64,000 nucleotides of DNA from NCBI RefSeq assembly GCF_001422245.1, contig NZ_LMMM01000001.1, forward strand, positions 513,537 through 577,536, written 5' to 3'. The position numbers and the translations under genes are program-made. Below, one piece after another: positions 7,956-15,314 of the stretch. Numbering within the stretch: the stretch's first letter is position 1; every line of letters starts with the position of its first letter. The notes beneath the pieces were generated by a model, which saw nothing but the letters and a program-made list of their open reading frames with translations, was not told the origin of the DNA and ran no database searches. Origin of the DNA: Rhizobium sp. Leaf262 (lineage in GTDB: Bacteria; Pseudomonadota; Alphaproteobacteria; Rhizobiales; Rhizobiaceae).

Positions 7956-9617
7956 TCAGGCGGAGGGACGATGCCGGCACGCGCTGAACACATCCAGCGA
8001 CGGATCATAGACACTGGTCGAGATATTCATCATGCCTAAAATGCTGTGGAAGAAGTTGTCGTGGGAGCGTCCACCCGCTTGAGCTTCCTTCGTCAGGCAA
8101 GCGGCATCCAGCCCCATGGACTTTGCAAAATCATCATCGAACCAGACGAGGAATGGCACGTGGGTCTGCTCGGCAGGTGCCAGGATGTAGGGTGCTCCGT
8201 GCAGATAGATGCCGTTTTCGCCCAGTGACTCGCCATGATCGGAGGCGTAGATCAAACCTGTTGCGAGCTTGTCCGAGCGGGCCTTCAGCTTGTCGATCAC
8301 GCTTGCCAGAAAATGATCGGTGTAGAGGATGGTGTTGTCATAGGCGTTGACGATCTCGCTGTCCTTGCAGCTTGCCAGTTCCGCTGTGCGGCAATCGGGC
8401 GTGAATTTTCTGAACTCGTCGGTGTAGCGCAGGTGATAGGTAGGGCCGTGGCTTCCCAACTGGTGAAGGACGATGACGCTGTCCTTGGTCACGCCGTCGA
8501 GCCAGCTATCTAGCCGGTCCAGGAAAATGTCGTCATGGCATTCACCCGTCGGGCAGAACTTCGGGTCAAGCGAAGCAGTCAGATCGAAATAGGGGATACG
8601 GTCTGCGACGTTCTTGCTGCCGGTGTTGTTATCCCACCAGCGGGCATCGACGCCTGCGTGAACGAGGACATCGAGCACGTTCTCGTTGGAGAGCGCCTTG
8701 CTGTGGCTGTATTCCGTGCGGGGGAAGCGAGAGAACATGCATGGAATGGAGATGGCGGTTGCCGTTCCGCAACTGGTCGTGCTGGGAAAATAGGTGACGT
8801 TGCGCTTCTTCAATTCCGGATTCGTTTCCCGCGCGTAGCCGTTGAGCGAGAAATTCGCCGCACGCCCTGTTTCTCCCGCAACGATAATGGTGATGCGGGG
8901 CTTGGTGACACCGGCCAATGCGGGCATGACTTTCGCATCCTGTCCCGTTGGAGAGACTGTCAGCTTTGCTTCCCGGTCTGCCTGCGAGACGTAGTGAATT
9001 GTCGAAGAGATCGGTGTAATCGGGTTCAGGCTCTTGACGATATCCTTGTGCTGACGGACTGCGGTCGTGAATGTCTTGGAATTTGCAGCGGCAACGGCAA
9101 AAACGATTGCCAAACAGCCGACGATGCCGATCGTATTCCAGAGGACCTTGCCGGCAAAAGGCCGGTGATCGATTTTAACGAGTGCGATGAGAAGAATGGG
9201 AATCCCGGCAACAAGTGCAAGGTGAAGTGCAAACCCCGGCGTCATGAGGTTTCCCGCTTCCGCCTGCGTCGTTTCGAAGGCATTGCGCACCATATCGCTG
9301 TCAATCACAGCGCCGAAGCGATCCATGAACCAAGAGGACACGGCTGCGATGATGATCAGCGCAGCAAACAGCGGCTTGGTCAGGTACTTGACGGAAAAGA
9401 AGATGAAGATGGCGGAAAACGCGGCACTCATGGCAATGTAGAGCGCAAAAATCGCGACCGGATAGGCAGCAAGATAGGTGTGGACCTTCGTCCAGAAGGT
9501 GTGGTTGGTAAAGAACAGAACATAGAGTGCGGTGGCCACGCTCAACGTAACGCTGCCGACATGCGGACGCCCGAGGGTGCTGCCTCCGCTTTTCATTCCC
9601 TGAATTGTAAGTGCCAT
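7956..9617 (-). CDS. eptA: Lipid A phosphoethanolamine transferase (EptA/PmrC family)
   Basis: Inner-membrane enzyme of about 553 residues that transfers phosphoethanolamine from phosphatidylethanolamine to lipid A or core sugars. About five N-terminal transmembrane helices (to ~185) are followed by a periplasmic alkaline-phosphatase-fold domain. Visible active-site features are the nucleophile Thr285 in SCGTATA, Glu249 in AGET, and Asp460-His461 in ASDHGESLGE, with several cysteines that probably form disulfides. Start ATG 9617 is preceded by GGGAAG at 9 bases; an upstream ATG at 9704 would add 29 poorly hydrophobic residues and is less likely. It is the first gene of a probable eptA-regulator-kinase operon. 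Family membership is clear; the exact acceptor is inferred. Confidence 0.88.
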   Translation of the reverse strand: MALTIQGMKSGGSTLGRPHVGSVTLSVATALYVLFFTNHTFWTKVHTYLAAYPVAIFALYIAMSAAFSAIFIFFSVKYLTKPLFAALIIIAAVSSWFMDRFGAVIDSDMVRNAFETTQAEAGNLMTPGFALHLALVAGIPILLIALVKIDHRPFAGKVLWNTIGIVGCLAIVFAVAAANSKTFTTAVRQHKDIVKSLNPITPISSTIHYVSQADREAKLTVSPTGQDAKVMPALAGVTKPRITIIVAGETGRAANFSLNGYARETNPELKKRNVTYFPSTTSCGTATAISIPCMFSRFPRTEYSHSKALSNENVLDVLVHAGVDARWWDNNTGSKNVADRIPYFDLTASLDPKFCPTGECHDDIFLDRLDSWLDGVTKDSVIVLHQLGSHGPTYHLRYTDEFRKFTPDCRTAELASCKDSEIVNAYDNTILYTDHFLASVIDKLKARSDKLATGLIYASDHGESLGENGIYLHGAPYILAPAEQTHVPFLVWFDDDFAKSMGLDAACLTKEAQAGGRSHDNFFHSILGMMNISTSVYDPSLDVFSACRHRPSA

Positions 9618-9934
9618 ATGCTCGATCTTCCCGCTGCAAGTTCCGTGGATATCCGCGCGAGTGGCGCGCAGATATCCGGATGATTGGTCAGCGAGATGTG
9701 TCATTCACCTGACATGAAACTGAACGTTTCTGTCAGAATGGATCGGTGCGCGGTTTGCCGCAAAAACAGGCATCTTAACGATTGTTAAAATCCACCCTTA
9801 AAAATGCGCGGTTTTCCTTTGGCCTCATATCTGTACAGTCAAGGTTGCGTGATCTCCCCGTGACACTCCTCCCACGCCCCACTTCGCATTAGGCCAATTT
9901 TCTTAGGTCTTCCGCCGCTATGAATGGAATTCAG
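9618..9934. promoter_or_regulatory. Divergent intergenic region with TTAA repeats upstream of eptA
   Basis: This gene-free stretch separates eptA (leftward) from a secreted protein (rightward). Its AT-rich core, 9774-9802, holds three TTAA elements: an inverted pair TTAAC-GATT-GTTAA (9775-9788) and a further CTTAAA (9797-9802). Known PmrA boxes are built from YTTAAK repeats 11 bp apart; spacing here is 10 and 13, so it is only a candidate regulator site. Confidence 0.35.
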
Positions 9935-10537
9935 ATGGCTTCGTTGATCCCGTCGAGAAAGCTAATTTTGATCCCTCTGCTGGTTCCCGTCGCAGCCATG
10001 GCCTTCGATGAAGTGCCAAGGAAGGACCAGATCGCCATGATGGCCGAGATCAAAAAGACCGACATGGTGGGCGTGGCGAGAAAAACGAAGGAAGTCGATG
10101 CCAGACCTGCCTCTCCGGGCGAGATCGTCATTACCTTTATCAAGGGTCAGGGTGTGGAGACCCGGTCCAAACCTGCCGAAGAAGGGGATTGGGTCGTCCG
10201 CAACCGTTGCGAGGAAACCGGAAACGAGGAAATTCTGGTCAAGGCACGCAATTTCGCCAATCGCTATGGCGAGCCGCTTACAGAGCCCAATGCTGCCGGT
10301 TATCGTGCCTTCAAGCCAAAGGGTAGCGACATGCGCTACTTCATCGTAAGCGACGATATCGGGCCGTTCAATTTCAAAGCGCCTTGGGACGAGACGATGG
10401 TGGCCTTGCCGGGCGACGCCATTGTGCAGATGGAAAATGACGAGAGCGAGACATACAGGGTCGCTGCGGCGGCGTTTCAATGCACCTACGAGATCGTCGA
10501 TCCACCGAAGATCGTCGTGGATGCGGCGTTCCGCTAA
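9935..10537 (+). CDS. Putative exported protein of unknown function
   Basis: About 200 residues with a hydrophobic segment KLILIPLLVPVAAMA that looks like a signal peptide cleaved before FDEV. The mature part is hydrophilic with two cysteines (near NRCEE and FQCTYE) that could form a disulfide. The stretch with FANRYGEPL, MRYFIV, APWDETM and LPGDAIV resembles small PGDYG-like proteins, but I cannot confirm the family. I chose ATG 9935 because GGA lies 6 bases upstream; ATG 9920 is possible. Monocistronic by position, and convergent with topoisomerase IB 24 bases downstream. Confidence 0.65.
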   Translation: MASLIPSRKLILIPLLVPVAAMAFDEVPRKDQIAMMAEIKKTDMVGVARKTKEVDARPASPGEIVITFIKGQGVETRSKPAEEGDWVVRNRCEETGNEEILVKARNFANRYGEPLTEPNAAGYRAFKPKGSDMRYFIVSDDIGPFNFKAPWDETMVALPGDAIVQMENDESETYRVAAAAFQCTYEIVDPPKIVVDAAFR

Positions 10538-10561
10538 ACCTTCATCGGCGAATGTTTTAAA

Positions 10562-11578
10562 CTAGGGCAGAAATTCCAGCAGCCTGCGCTCGTCTGCTCT
10601 CAGTCCGGATATGGATTTCAGGTCTGCGGCAAGAATTCTCTCAAGCTTCTTGACGGACTTGTCCTCCGTGGCGAGGTCCAGCACAGCTGGGTGGACATAG
10701 CTCTTGCGACAGATTGCTGGCGTGTTCGACAGTTCTTCCGCTGCGGCCATGCACATGCCCTTGATGGTTGGACGTTCGGCACTGCCAATCGCACGCGCAG
10801 CATGGCCAAAGGCTGCCAGTGTGCCGCCCCACGTGCGGAATGTCTTTGCGGAAATGCCTTCGCCTGCGCTTTGCGAAATATAGGCGTTCAGCGCGCTGGA
10901 ATCGATCGGGTGAACAAGCCCGTTCTCATCCTGCCATACAAATAGCTGTCGGCCTGGAAGATCGGCGATATTTTCAAGAATTCTTTGCAGGCGTGGATGC
11001 TTCAGCTTTCGTTTCACCTTCTGCCCACCCTTGGCGGCAAAACGCAGCTCGATCGTTTCTCCGAAGGACACATGTTTTTTGAGAAGCGTCGTGGCACCAT
11101 AGGTGCCGTTGGTCTCGAGGTAGGTCTTGTTCCCGACACGCAGATAGGCTGCGTCCAGAAGGAGGACCAGAGCCGCCAGCGTGACGTCTGCGCTGTGGAC
11201 CTGTTTGGAAAGGTCTGCCGTGGCGCGTCGTCGGATGGCAGGCAACGCTTCTCCAAATGTTTTCAACTGATAGAATTTTGTTTCCCCGCGCAGCGCGTGC
11301 CAGTCGGGGTGATAGCGATATTGCTTGCGACCGCGGATGTCATAACCCGTGGCCTGAAGATGACCGGTCGGGTCTATGCAGATCCACACGCGTTCATAAG
11401 CGGGTGGGACGCCCAAAGATTTAAGACGGGTGATTTCGATCTTATCTGAGAGGAGTGCGCCGTCAGGCAGGCGATAGGCGAAGCCCTTCCCTCGCCTTTC
11501 GCGTGAGATGCCCGGTTCCTGATCGCTGACATAGGTCAAGCCGACTTTCTTCAGGATACGAATTGGAAGCTCATTCAT
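10562..11578 (-). CDS. DNA topoisomerase IB (poxvirus/bacterial type)
   Basis: Type IB topoisomerase of 338 residues that relaxes supercoils by nicking one strand through a 3'-phosphotyrosine. The catalytic pattern is visible: Arg147 in YLRVGN, a lysine in the AAKGGQK region (about 183-187), Arg248 in KTFRTWGG, a histidine near 259, and nucleophile Tyr294 in KSYVHP. The N-terminal domain carries YDIRGRKQYRYHPDW, a bacterial topoisomerase IB hallmark. It is a single gene. A GGAAC-N16-CATT element on the minus strand upstream (11611-11635) hints at general stress control. A hairpin separates it from the sugar dehydrogenase. Confidence 0.92.
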   Translation of the reverse strand: MNELPIRILKKVGLTYVSDQEPGISRERRGKGFAYRLPDGALLSDKIEITRLKSLGVPPAYERVWICIDPTGHLQATGYDIRGRKQYRYHPDWHALRGETKFYQLKTFGEALPAIRRRATADLSKQVHSADVTLAALVLLLDAAYLRVGNKTYLETNGTYGATTLLKKHVSFGETIELRFAAKGGQKVKRKLKHPRLQRILENIADLPGRQLFVWQDENGLVHPIDSSALNAYISQSAGEGISAKTFRTWGGTLAAFGHAARAIGSAERPTIKGMCMAAAEELSNTPAICRKSYVHPAVLDLATEDKSVKKLERILAADLKSISGLRADERRLLEFLP

Positions 11579-11610
11579 GGATTTTATTGCTCCTCACCAT
11601 TGTGAGGGAT

Positions 11611-11635
11611 AATGCAGCCGCGGCTCGTCTGTTCC
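11611..11635 (-). promoter_or_regulatory. Candidate EcfG (general stress sigma) promoter of topoisomerase IB
   Basis: On the minus strand GGAAC (11635-11631) is followed after 16 bases by CATT (11614-11611), 33 bases before the topoisomerase ATG. The EcfG/RpoE2 consensus is GGAAC-N16/17-CGTT, so the -10 has one mismatch. Position and orientation fit. Confidence 0.4.
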
Positions 11636-11651
11636 CGCAGACGCCAGACGG

Positions 11652-11679
11652 ACGGAGAGCCGCCGGAACGGCTCTCCGT
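11652..11679 (-). terminator. Hairpin after the aldose dehydrogenase gene
   Basis: A perfect 11-bp stem (11652-11662 with 11669-11679) with a 6-base loop starts 10 bases past the dehydrogenase stop. There is no T-run, so termination may be weak or the hairpin may protect the 3' end. Confidence 0.55.
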
Positions 11680-11688
11680 CACGGATGG

Positions 11689-12918
11689 TCAGGCGTCAGG
11701 TGCAAGTTTCAGGATTTGCGATTTACCGCCACCCCGTTCTTCGGTGACCGCGTACACGGCACCATCACTACCGATCTTGACGTCGCGGATGCGTGCTTCC
11801 AGCGGGAATCGACCCTCGGAAACGACTTTGTCGTTTTCGATCTTGAGAACCACCAGACCCTGGCTGACGAGACCGCCGATGATCAGAGAGCCCTTCCATT
11901 CGGAGATGGCCTCCGAATCGTAAAAGGCCAGACCGGACGGACCAATGACGGGGTCCCAGTAGTAGACCGGCTGCTCCATGCCTTCCTTGGCCGTAGCGCC
12001 TTCTCCCACCGCACCGCCACTGTATTCAATACCGTAAGTGATGACGGGCCAGCCGTAGTTGAGCCCTGCCTTTGGCAGGTTCAACTCGTCACCACCTTTG
12101 GGGCCATGCTCGACGGTCCACAGGCGGCCTTGGCCGTCAATTGCTGCCGACTGCATGTTACGGTGGCCATAGCTCCAGATTTCAGGCAAGGCCTTGTCCT
12201 GCCCAATGAACGGATTTCCTTCGAATGCCTTTCCGTCCGTGTCGATGCGGAAGACTTTACCGAGACCACTGGCCAAATCCTGCGCCTGGACGCGAGGCTC
12301 CTTGTCGGAGCGCTCTCCGACCGTGACATAGAGTTCGTTGTTCGGGCCGAATGCAAGACGTGAGCCGAAATGCTTGTCGCCATCATAGGTCGGCATCTGA
12401 CGGAAGATGACCTTGGTATCCTCAAGAACCGCTTTACCGTCGTTCTCCACGAGTTTCGCCGATGCGACCGATGTGCCGTTCCCGCTCTCGCGTGGTTCCG
12501 AAAAGGAGAAGTAAATCATTTTGGACGTCTCGAAATCTGGCGCAAGAGCGATGTCGAGCAAGCCGCCCTGTCCAGCGGAAGCAACCTCTGGAACACCTTC
12601 GAGGGCCGGTCCTGCCTTGCCATCCGCAACAATGTGCATGGCACCTTCCTTGGCTGCGACAATCATGCGGCCATCCGGCAGGATTTCCATTGACCAAAGA
12701 TGCGGAAGATCATCAGCCACGACTGTCTTTTGAAGTGAAGGCATCTTGTCCGGCTGTGCGGCGCGTGTCTGGCCTTCGAAAGCAGGTTTCTGATCGGGTG
12801 CGTTGGCGGCTTTGGTCTCTGCGGGACTGGCAGACTGGGCGTTTGCCAAAGAGGTCATCGGTACCATAAGGCACATCGAAAGAACGGTGGTTGTCAGCAG
12901 GTGGATAGCGCGTGGCAT
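11689..12918 (-). CDS. Periplasmic PQQ-dependent aldose sugar dehydrogenase (YliI/Asd type)
   Basis: Soluble quinoprotein-type glucose/sorbosone dehydrogenase of 409 residues that oxidises aldoses to lactones in the periplasm using PQQ. A signal peptide covers about 1-27 (ending SLANA). It is followed by a Pro/Ala-rich linker and a six-bladed beta-propeller with family motifs LWSMEILPDGRMIV, GQGGLLDIALAPDF, GSRLAFGPNNELYVTVGER, YGHRNMQ, EHGPKGGDELN and GPSGLAFY. Start ATG 12918 has AAGGGAG 5 bases upstream. No PQQ biosynthesis genes are in view. Monocistronic, with its own downstream hairpin. Confidence 0.88.
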   Translation of the reverse strand: MPRAIHLLTTTVLSMCLMVPMTSLANAQSASPAETKAANAPDQKPAFEGQTRAAQPDKMPSLQKTVVADDLPHLWSMEILPDGRMIVAAKEGAMHIVADGKAGPALEGVPEVASAGQGGLLDIALAPDFETSKMIYFSFSEPRESGNGTSVASAKLVENDGKAVLEDTKVIFRQMPTYDGDKHFGSRLAFGPNNELYVTVGERSDKEPRVQAQDLASGLGKVFRIDTDGKAFEGNPFIGQDKALPEIWSYGHRNMQSAAIDGQGRLWTVEHGPKGGDELNLPKAGLNYGWPVITYGIEYSGGAVGEGATAKEGMEQPVYYWDPVIGPSGLAFYDSEAISEWKGSLIIGGLVSQGLVVLKIENDKVVSEGRFPLEARIRDVKIGSDGAVYAVTEERGGGKSQILKLAPDA

Positions 12919-13054
12919 AGATCTCCCTTCCATGGATTCGTTGCGAGCGGCAAACAAGTGGGAGCGTTTTTCGTTTCAGCGATGGGCTTCAACAAAACTT
13001 GATTCCAAAGTGTAAAACATCATCAGCTTAAATTTCGCGGGCGAGAACTTGTGA

Positions 13055-13079
13055 GGAACATAAGTGCCCTTCTGGCGTT
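13055..13079 (+). promoter_or_regulatory. EcfG-type general stress promoter
   Basis: GGAAC (13055-13059), 16 bases, then CGTT (13076-13079): a full match to the alphaproteobacterial EcfG/RpoE2 consensus, 29 bases before the ATG of the 61-residue protein. The predicted start point would be near 13086. Confidence 0.7.
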
Positions 13080-13108
13080 TTTTGGTGTCGCTAACGCAGG
13101 AGGATGCC

Positions 13109-13294
13109 ATGCAGATCATAGACAACAAGGAAATCGAAGCGACGGAGATACGGCCGATCCAGAGCGTTGCGGAATTTTGCCATCGCTACCGACTTGATAA
13201 GTCTGAAGAAAATCGGTTGAGAACGCTGTTTGGGGATTTTGCATCTCGCCACGAACTGCTGATGAACGCACAGCGCAAGGCAACGTTCCGCTAA
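13109..13294 (+). CDS. Small stress-associated protein of unknown function (61 aa)
   Basis: A 61-residue hydrophilic, probably cytoplasmic protein. ATG 13109 is preceded by AGGAGG with a 5-base gap, an ideal Shine-Dalgarno, so the longer frame from 13064 is rejected. The sequence has a single cysteine (EFCHRYRLD) and a basic, probably helical C-terminus (FASRHELLMNAQRKATFR). The EcfG-type promoter directly upstream suggests it belongs to the general stress regulon. I do not recognise a characterised family. It is convergent with rsmJ, 7 bases away. Confidence 0.75.
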   Translation: MQIIDNKEIEATEIRPIQSVAEFCHRYRLDKSEENRLRTLFGDFASRHELLMNAQRKATFR

Positions 13295-13301
13295 AAAACC
13301 G

Positions 13302-13925
13302 TCAGTTCGACGCCTCGCCCAAGATCATAAAGACGTCGTACCGAGTCGTTTTTCCTAGAAGTTGATGAGATGGTTTGCGAATGCCGGGCATGGGCTCGGC
13401 ACGCAGCGGCCACTTCAAAACCACCCGTTTGGTCGCATGCGAAAGCGCGACATTCATCAGATCGACCTGATCAGGGTCCGAACCCACCAACTCCCGCAGC
13501 ACACGCATTTCCTTCTTCACCAACGCCGTACTGTGGCGGGGCGGATGCATGGGGTCGATGATGACGACCTCCGGTGAAAGATTGGGTATGACGGCTCGCG
13601 AATCGCCATGCAGCAGAGTCATCCGCGAAACGATCTCCCTGTAGATACCACCTTCGGCGTCGGCGCGCGCAATGGCATCTGTCAGCAGTGCGTGCATGCC
13701 TGGCGATCTCTCGATCAGTGTGACCTCTGCTCCAAGGGATGCGAGCAAGAATGCATCGCGACCCAGTCCGGCCGTCGCGTCGACGATCTTCGGTGTCTTG
13801 CCATGTTTCAGACCGGCAGCTTTGGCAAGGGCCTGACCGCGCCCTTCGCCGGAGCGAAGACGATGACCGACCGCGCCACCCACGAAGTCGATGATGAAAG
13901 CCTCATTGCGTTCTTTATCCATCAT
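13302..13925 (-). CDS. rsmJ: 16S rRNA (guanine-1516-N2)-methyltransferase
   Basis: SAM-dependent rRNA methyltransferase of 207 residues in the RsmJ/YhiQ family. Diagnostic motifs are the SAM-binding loop IVDATAGLGRDAFLLASLG (about 47-65), the acidic end of strand 2 (VTLIERSPGMHALL), HGDSR, and the catalytic-loop-like VIIDPMHPPR followed by KEMR. The C-terminus VVLKWPLRA also fits. Shorter than E. coli RsmJ (about 250), mainly through a reduced N-terminus, as is common in rhizobia. It is 7 bases downstream of the pseudouridine synthase gene, so the two are one operon for rRNA/tRNA modification. Confidence 0.87.
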   Translation of the reverse strand: MMDKERNEAFIIDFVGGAVGHRLRSGEGRGQALAKAAGLKHGKTPKIVDATAGLGRDAFLLASLGAEVTLIERSPGMHALLTDAIARADAEGGIYREIVSRMTLLHGDSRAVIPNLSPEVVIIDPMHPPRHSTALVKKEMRVLRELVGSDPDQVDLMNVALSHATKRVVLKWPLRAEPMPGIRKPSHQLLGKTTRYDVFMILGEASN

Positions 13926-13932
13926 GGCGATC

Positions 13933-14601
13933 TCAAAAGGGGCAGGGAACGGTGAAAGTCACATCGTGGCCGTCTGGATGGCGAAAGGTCACCTCCTGGG
14001 CATGCAGAAGCAATCTTGACGAAGCCGCAAGGGCGCTGTCGTTGGCGTAAAACGCATCCCCCAGAATGGGGTGACCGATGGCCTGCATGTGGACCCGCAA
14101 TTGATGGGTACGTCCGGTCTTTGGGTGCAGCCGCAGCCGGGTGGCGGGAAGCGGCAGCCGCTCTATGACACGCCACGCCGTCAGCGCGGCTTTGCCGCCC
14201 TCGTGATCGACACGGTGGCGTGGCTTGTTGTGAGGATCTATTGCAAGCGGCAGATCGATCTGACCGCTTTCAGGCTCTACATGGCCCCATACGACGGCAA
14301 TATAGCTCTTATCCGTTTCACGATTTTCAAATTGCGAAGCGACGGCGGCATGTGCCTTGCGATTTAGCGACATCAGCACAATGCCTGATGTGTCCTTATC
14401 GAGACGGTTGATCATCAAGGCATGTTTGAAGCGCTTCTGAACCCGCGTGGCGAGGCTGTCGAAAAGGCCGGGGTCGCGCCCCGGCACCGACAAAAGCCCG
14501 CTCGGCTTGTCGAGAACAAGAAGGTCGTCATCCTGATAGACTATGGAAACATAGGGTTCCATCGGGGGATCGTAGACCGGATTATCGAGCACGAATGTCA
14601 T
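13933..14601 (-). CDS. rluA: RluA-family pseudouridine synthase
   Basis: Pseudouridine synthase of 222 residues, close to E. coli RluA (219), which modifies 23S rRNA U746 and some tRNA U32. The catalytic Asp is in INRLDKDTSGIVL; other family motifs are VLDKPSGLLSVPG, KSYIAVVWG, and KTGRTHQLRVHMQAIGHPILGD. There is no N-terminal S4 domain, consistent with RluA rather than RluC/D. First gene of a two-gene operon with rsmJ. Target sites are inferred from family. Confidence 0.88.
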   Translation of the reverse strand: MTFVLDNPVYDPPMEPYVSIVYQDDDLLVLDKPSGLLSVPGRDPGLFDSLATRVQKRFKHALMINRLDKDTSGIVLMSLNRKAHAAVASQFENRETDKSYIAVVWGHVEPESGQIDLPLAIDPHNKPRHRVDHEGGKAALTAWRVIERLPLPATRLRLHPKTGRTHQLRVHMQAIGHPILGDAFYANDSALAASSRLLLHAQEVTFRHPDGHDVTFTVPCPF

Positions 14602-14645
14602 GCGGCCTCATAGCACGGTTTGCGATGAAGGCGAGGTGTCTTTGT

Positions 14646-15236
14646 TCATCGCTGAGGAAGCGGAACGGTAACACGCCCACTTGTCAGGTCCAGTACCATT
14701 CTGGCGACATCTTCGGCATTTGCGACCGGAATGGACAGGCCCAGTCGTGCACCCGCCTCTGTGAAAACTTCCCTTTCGATCGTAAGGTCCGGCACAGCCG
14801 CCAGTCTCGATTTCACCAGTGCCAGATCGGAAAAGCCGCATTCGATTTCGCTGGAAAGTGTGGGAATGACGCGCGTCTTTTCGCCGTGGCGCAGGCAGGT
14901 CGCGGCCGTGCCGCCATAGGCGCGCATGAGGCCGCCGCTCCCCAGCAGGATGCCGCCGAACCAGCGTGTCACGACGACCGCGACCGCGTCGAGCGATTGT
15001 CCGTCGATGGCTTGCAGGATCGGCTTTCCCGCAGTGCCGGATGGTTCGCCGTCGTCGCTGAAGCGATAGACCTGCCCGATGCGCCACGCCCAGCAATTAT
15101 GGGTGGCGGTGGGGTCCGATTGCGCTTCGATGAAGCGTCTGGCCGCGTCTTCGTCCGCCACGGGACTGGCGGCAGCGATGAAACGGCTTTTCTTGATGTC
15201 TTGCGAAAAGGTTTCTGGGCGATTGAGCGTGAACAT
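14646..15236 (-). CDS. IMPACT/YigZ family protein
   Basis: Protein of 196 residues with the UPF0029 N-terminal domain: KKSRFIAAASPV, ATHNCWAWRIG, FSDDGEPSGTAGKPIL and VVVTRWFGGILLGSGGL are characteristic, followed by a shorter C-terminal DUF1949-like domain. Bacterial YigZ has no settled function; eukaryotic relatives bind Gcn1 and affect translation control. It lies 44 bases upstream of rluA in the same direction, so a loose operon yigZ-rluA-rsmJ is likely. The gene on the other side is divergent, with 78 bases between. Confidence 0.85.
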   Translation of the reverse strand: MFTLNRPETFSQDIKKSRFIAAASPVADEDAARRFIEAQSDPTATHNCWAWRIGQVYRFSDDGEPSGTAGKPILQAIDGQSLDAVAVVVTRWFGGILLGSGGLMRAYGGTAATCLRHGEKTRVIPTLSSEIECGFSDLALVKSRLAAVPDLTIEREVFTEAGARLGLSIPVANAEDVARMVLDLTSGRVTVPLPQR

Positions 15237-15314
15237 GAACCGTCAATAGCGCATGTACTGCGGCGGGCAAATCGTTATAAGGCCAGTGGAAAGAACTGTG
15301 TTGAAAATGATGTG

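Noticed and set aside
8535-9683. Open frame of 382 codons antisense to eptA
   Set aside because: eptA carries clear catalytic motifs; the antisense product has none and no ribosome binding site.
14595-15314. Long 5' extension of the flavoprotein gene
   Set aside because: The FAD motif begins right after ATG 15315, and the extension lies opposite the YigZ-family gene.
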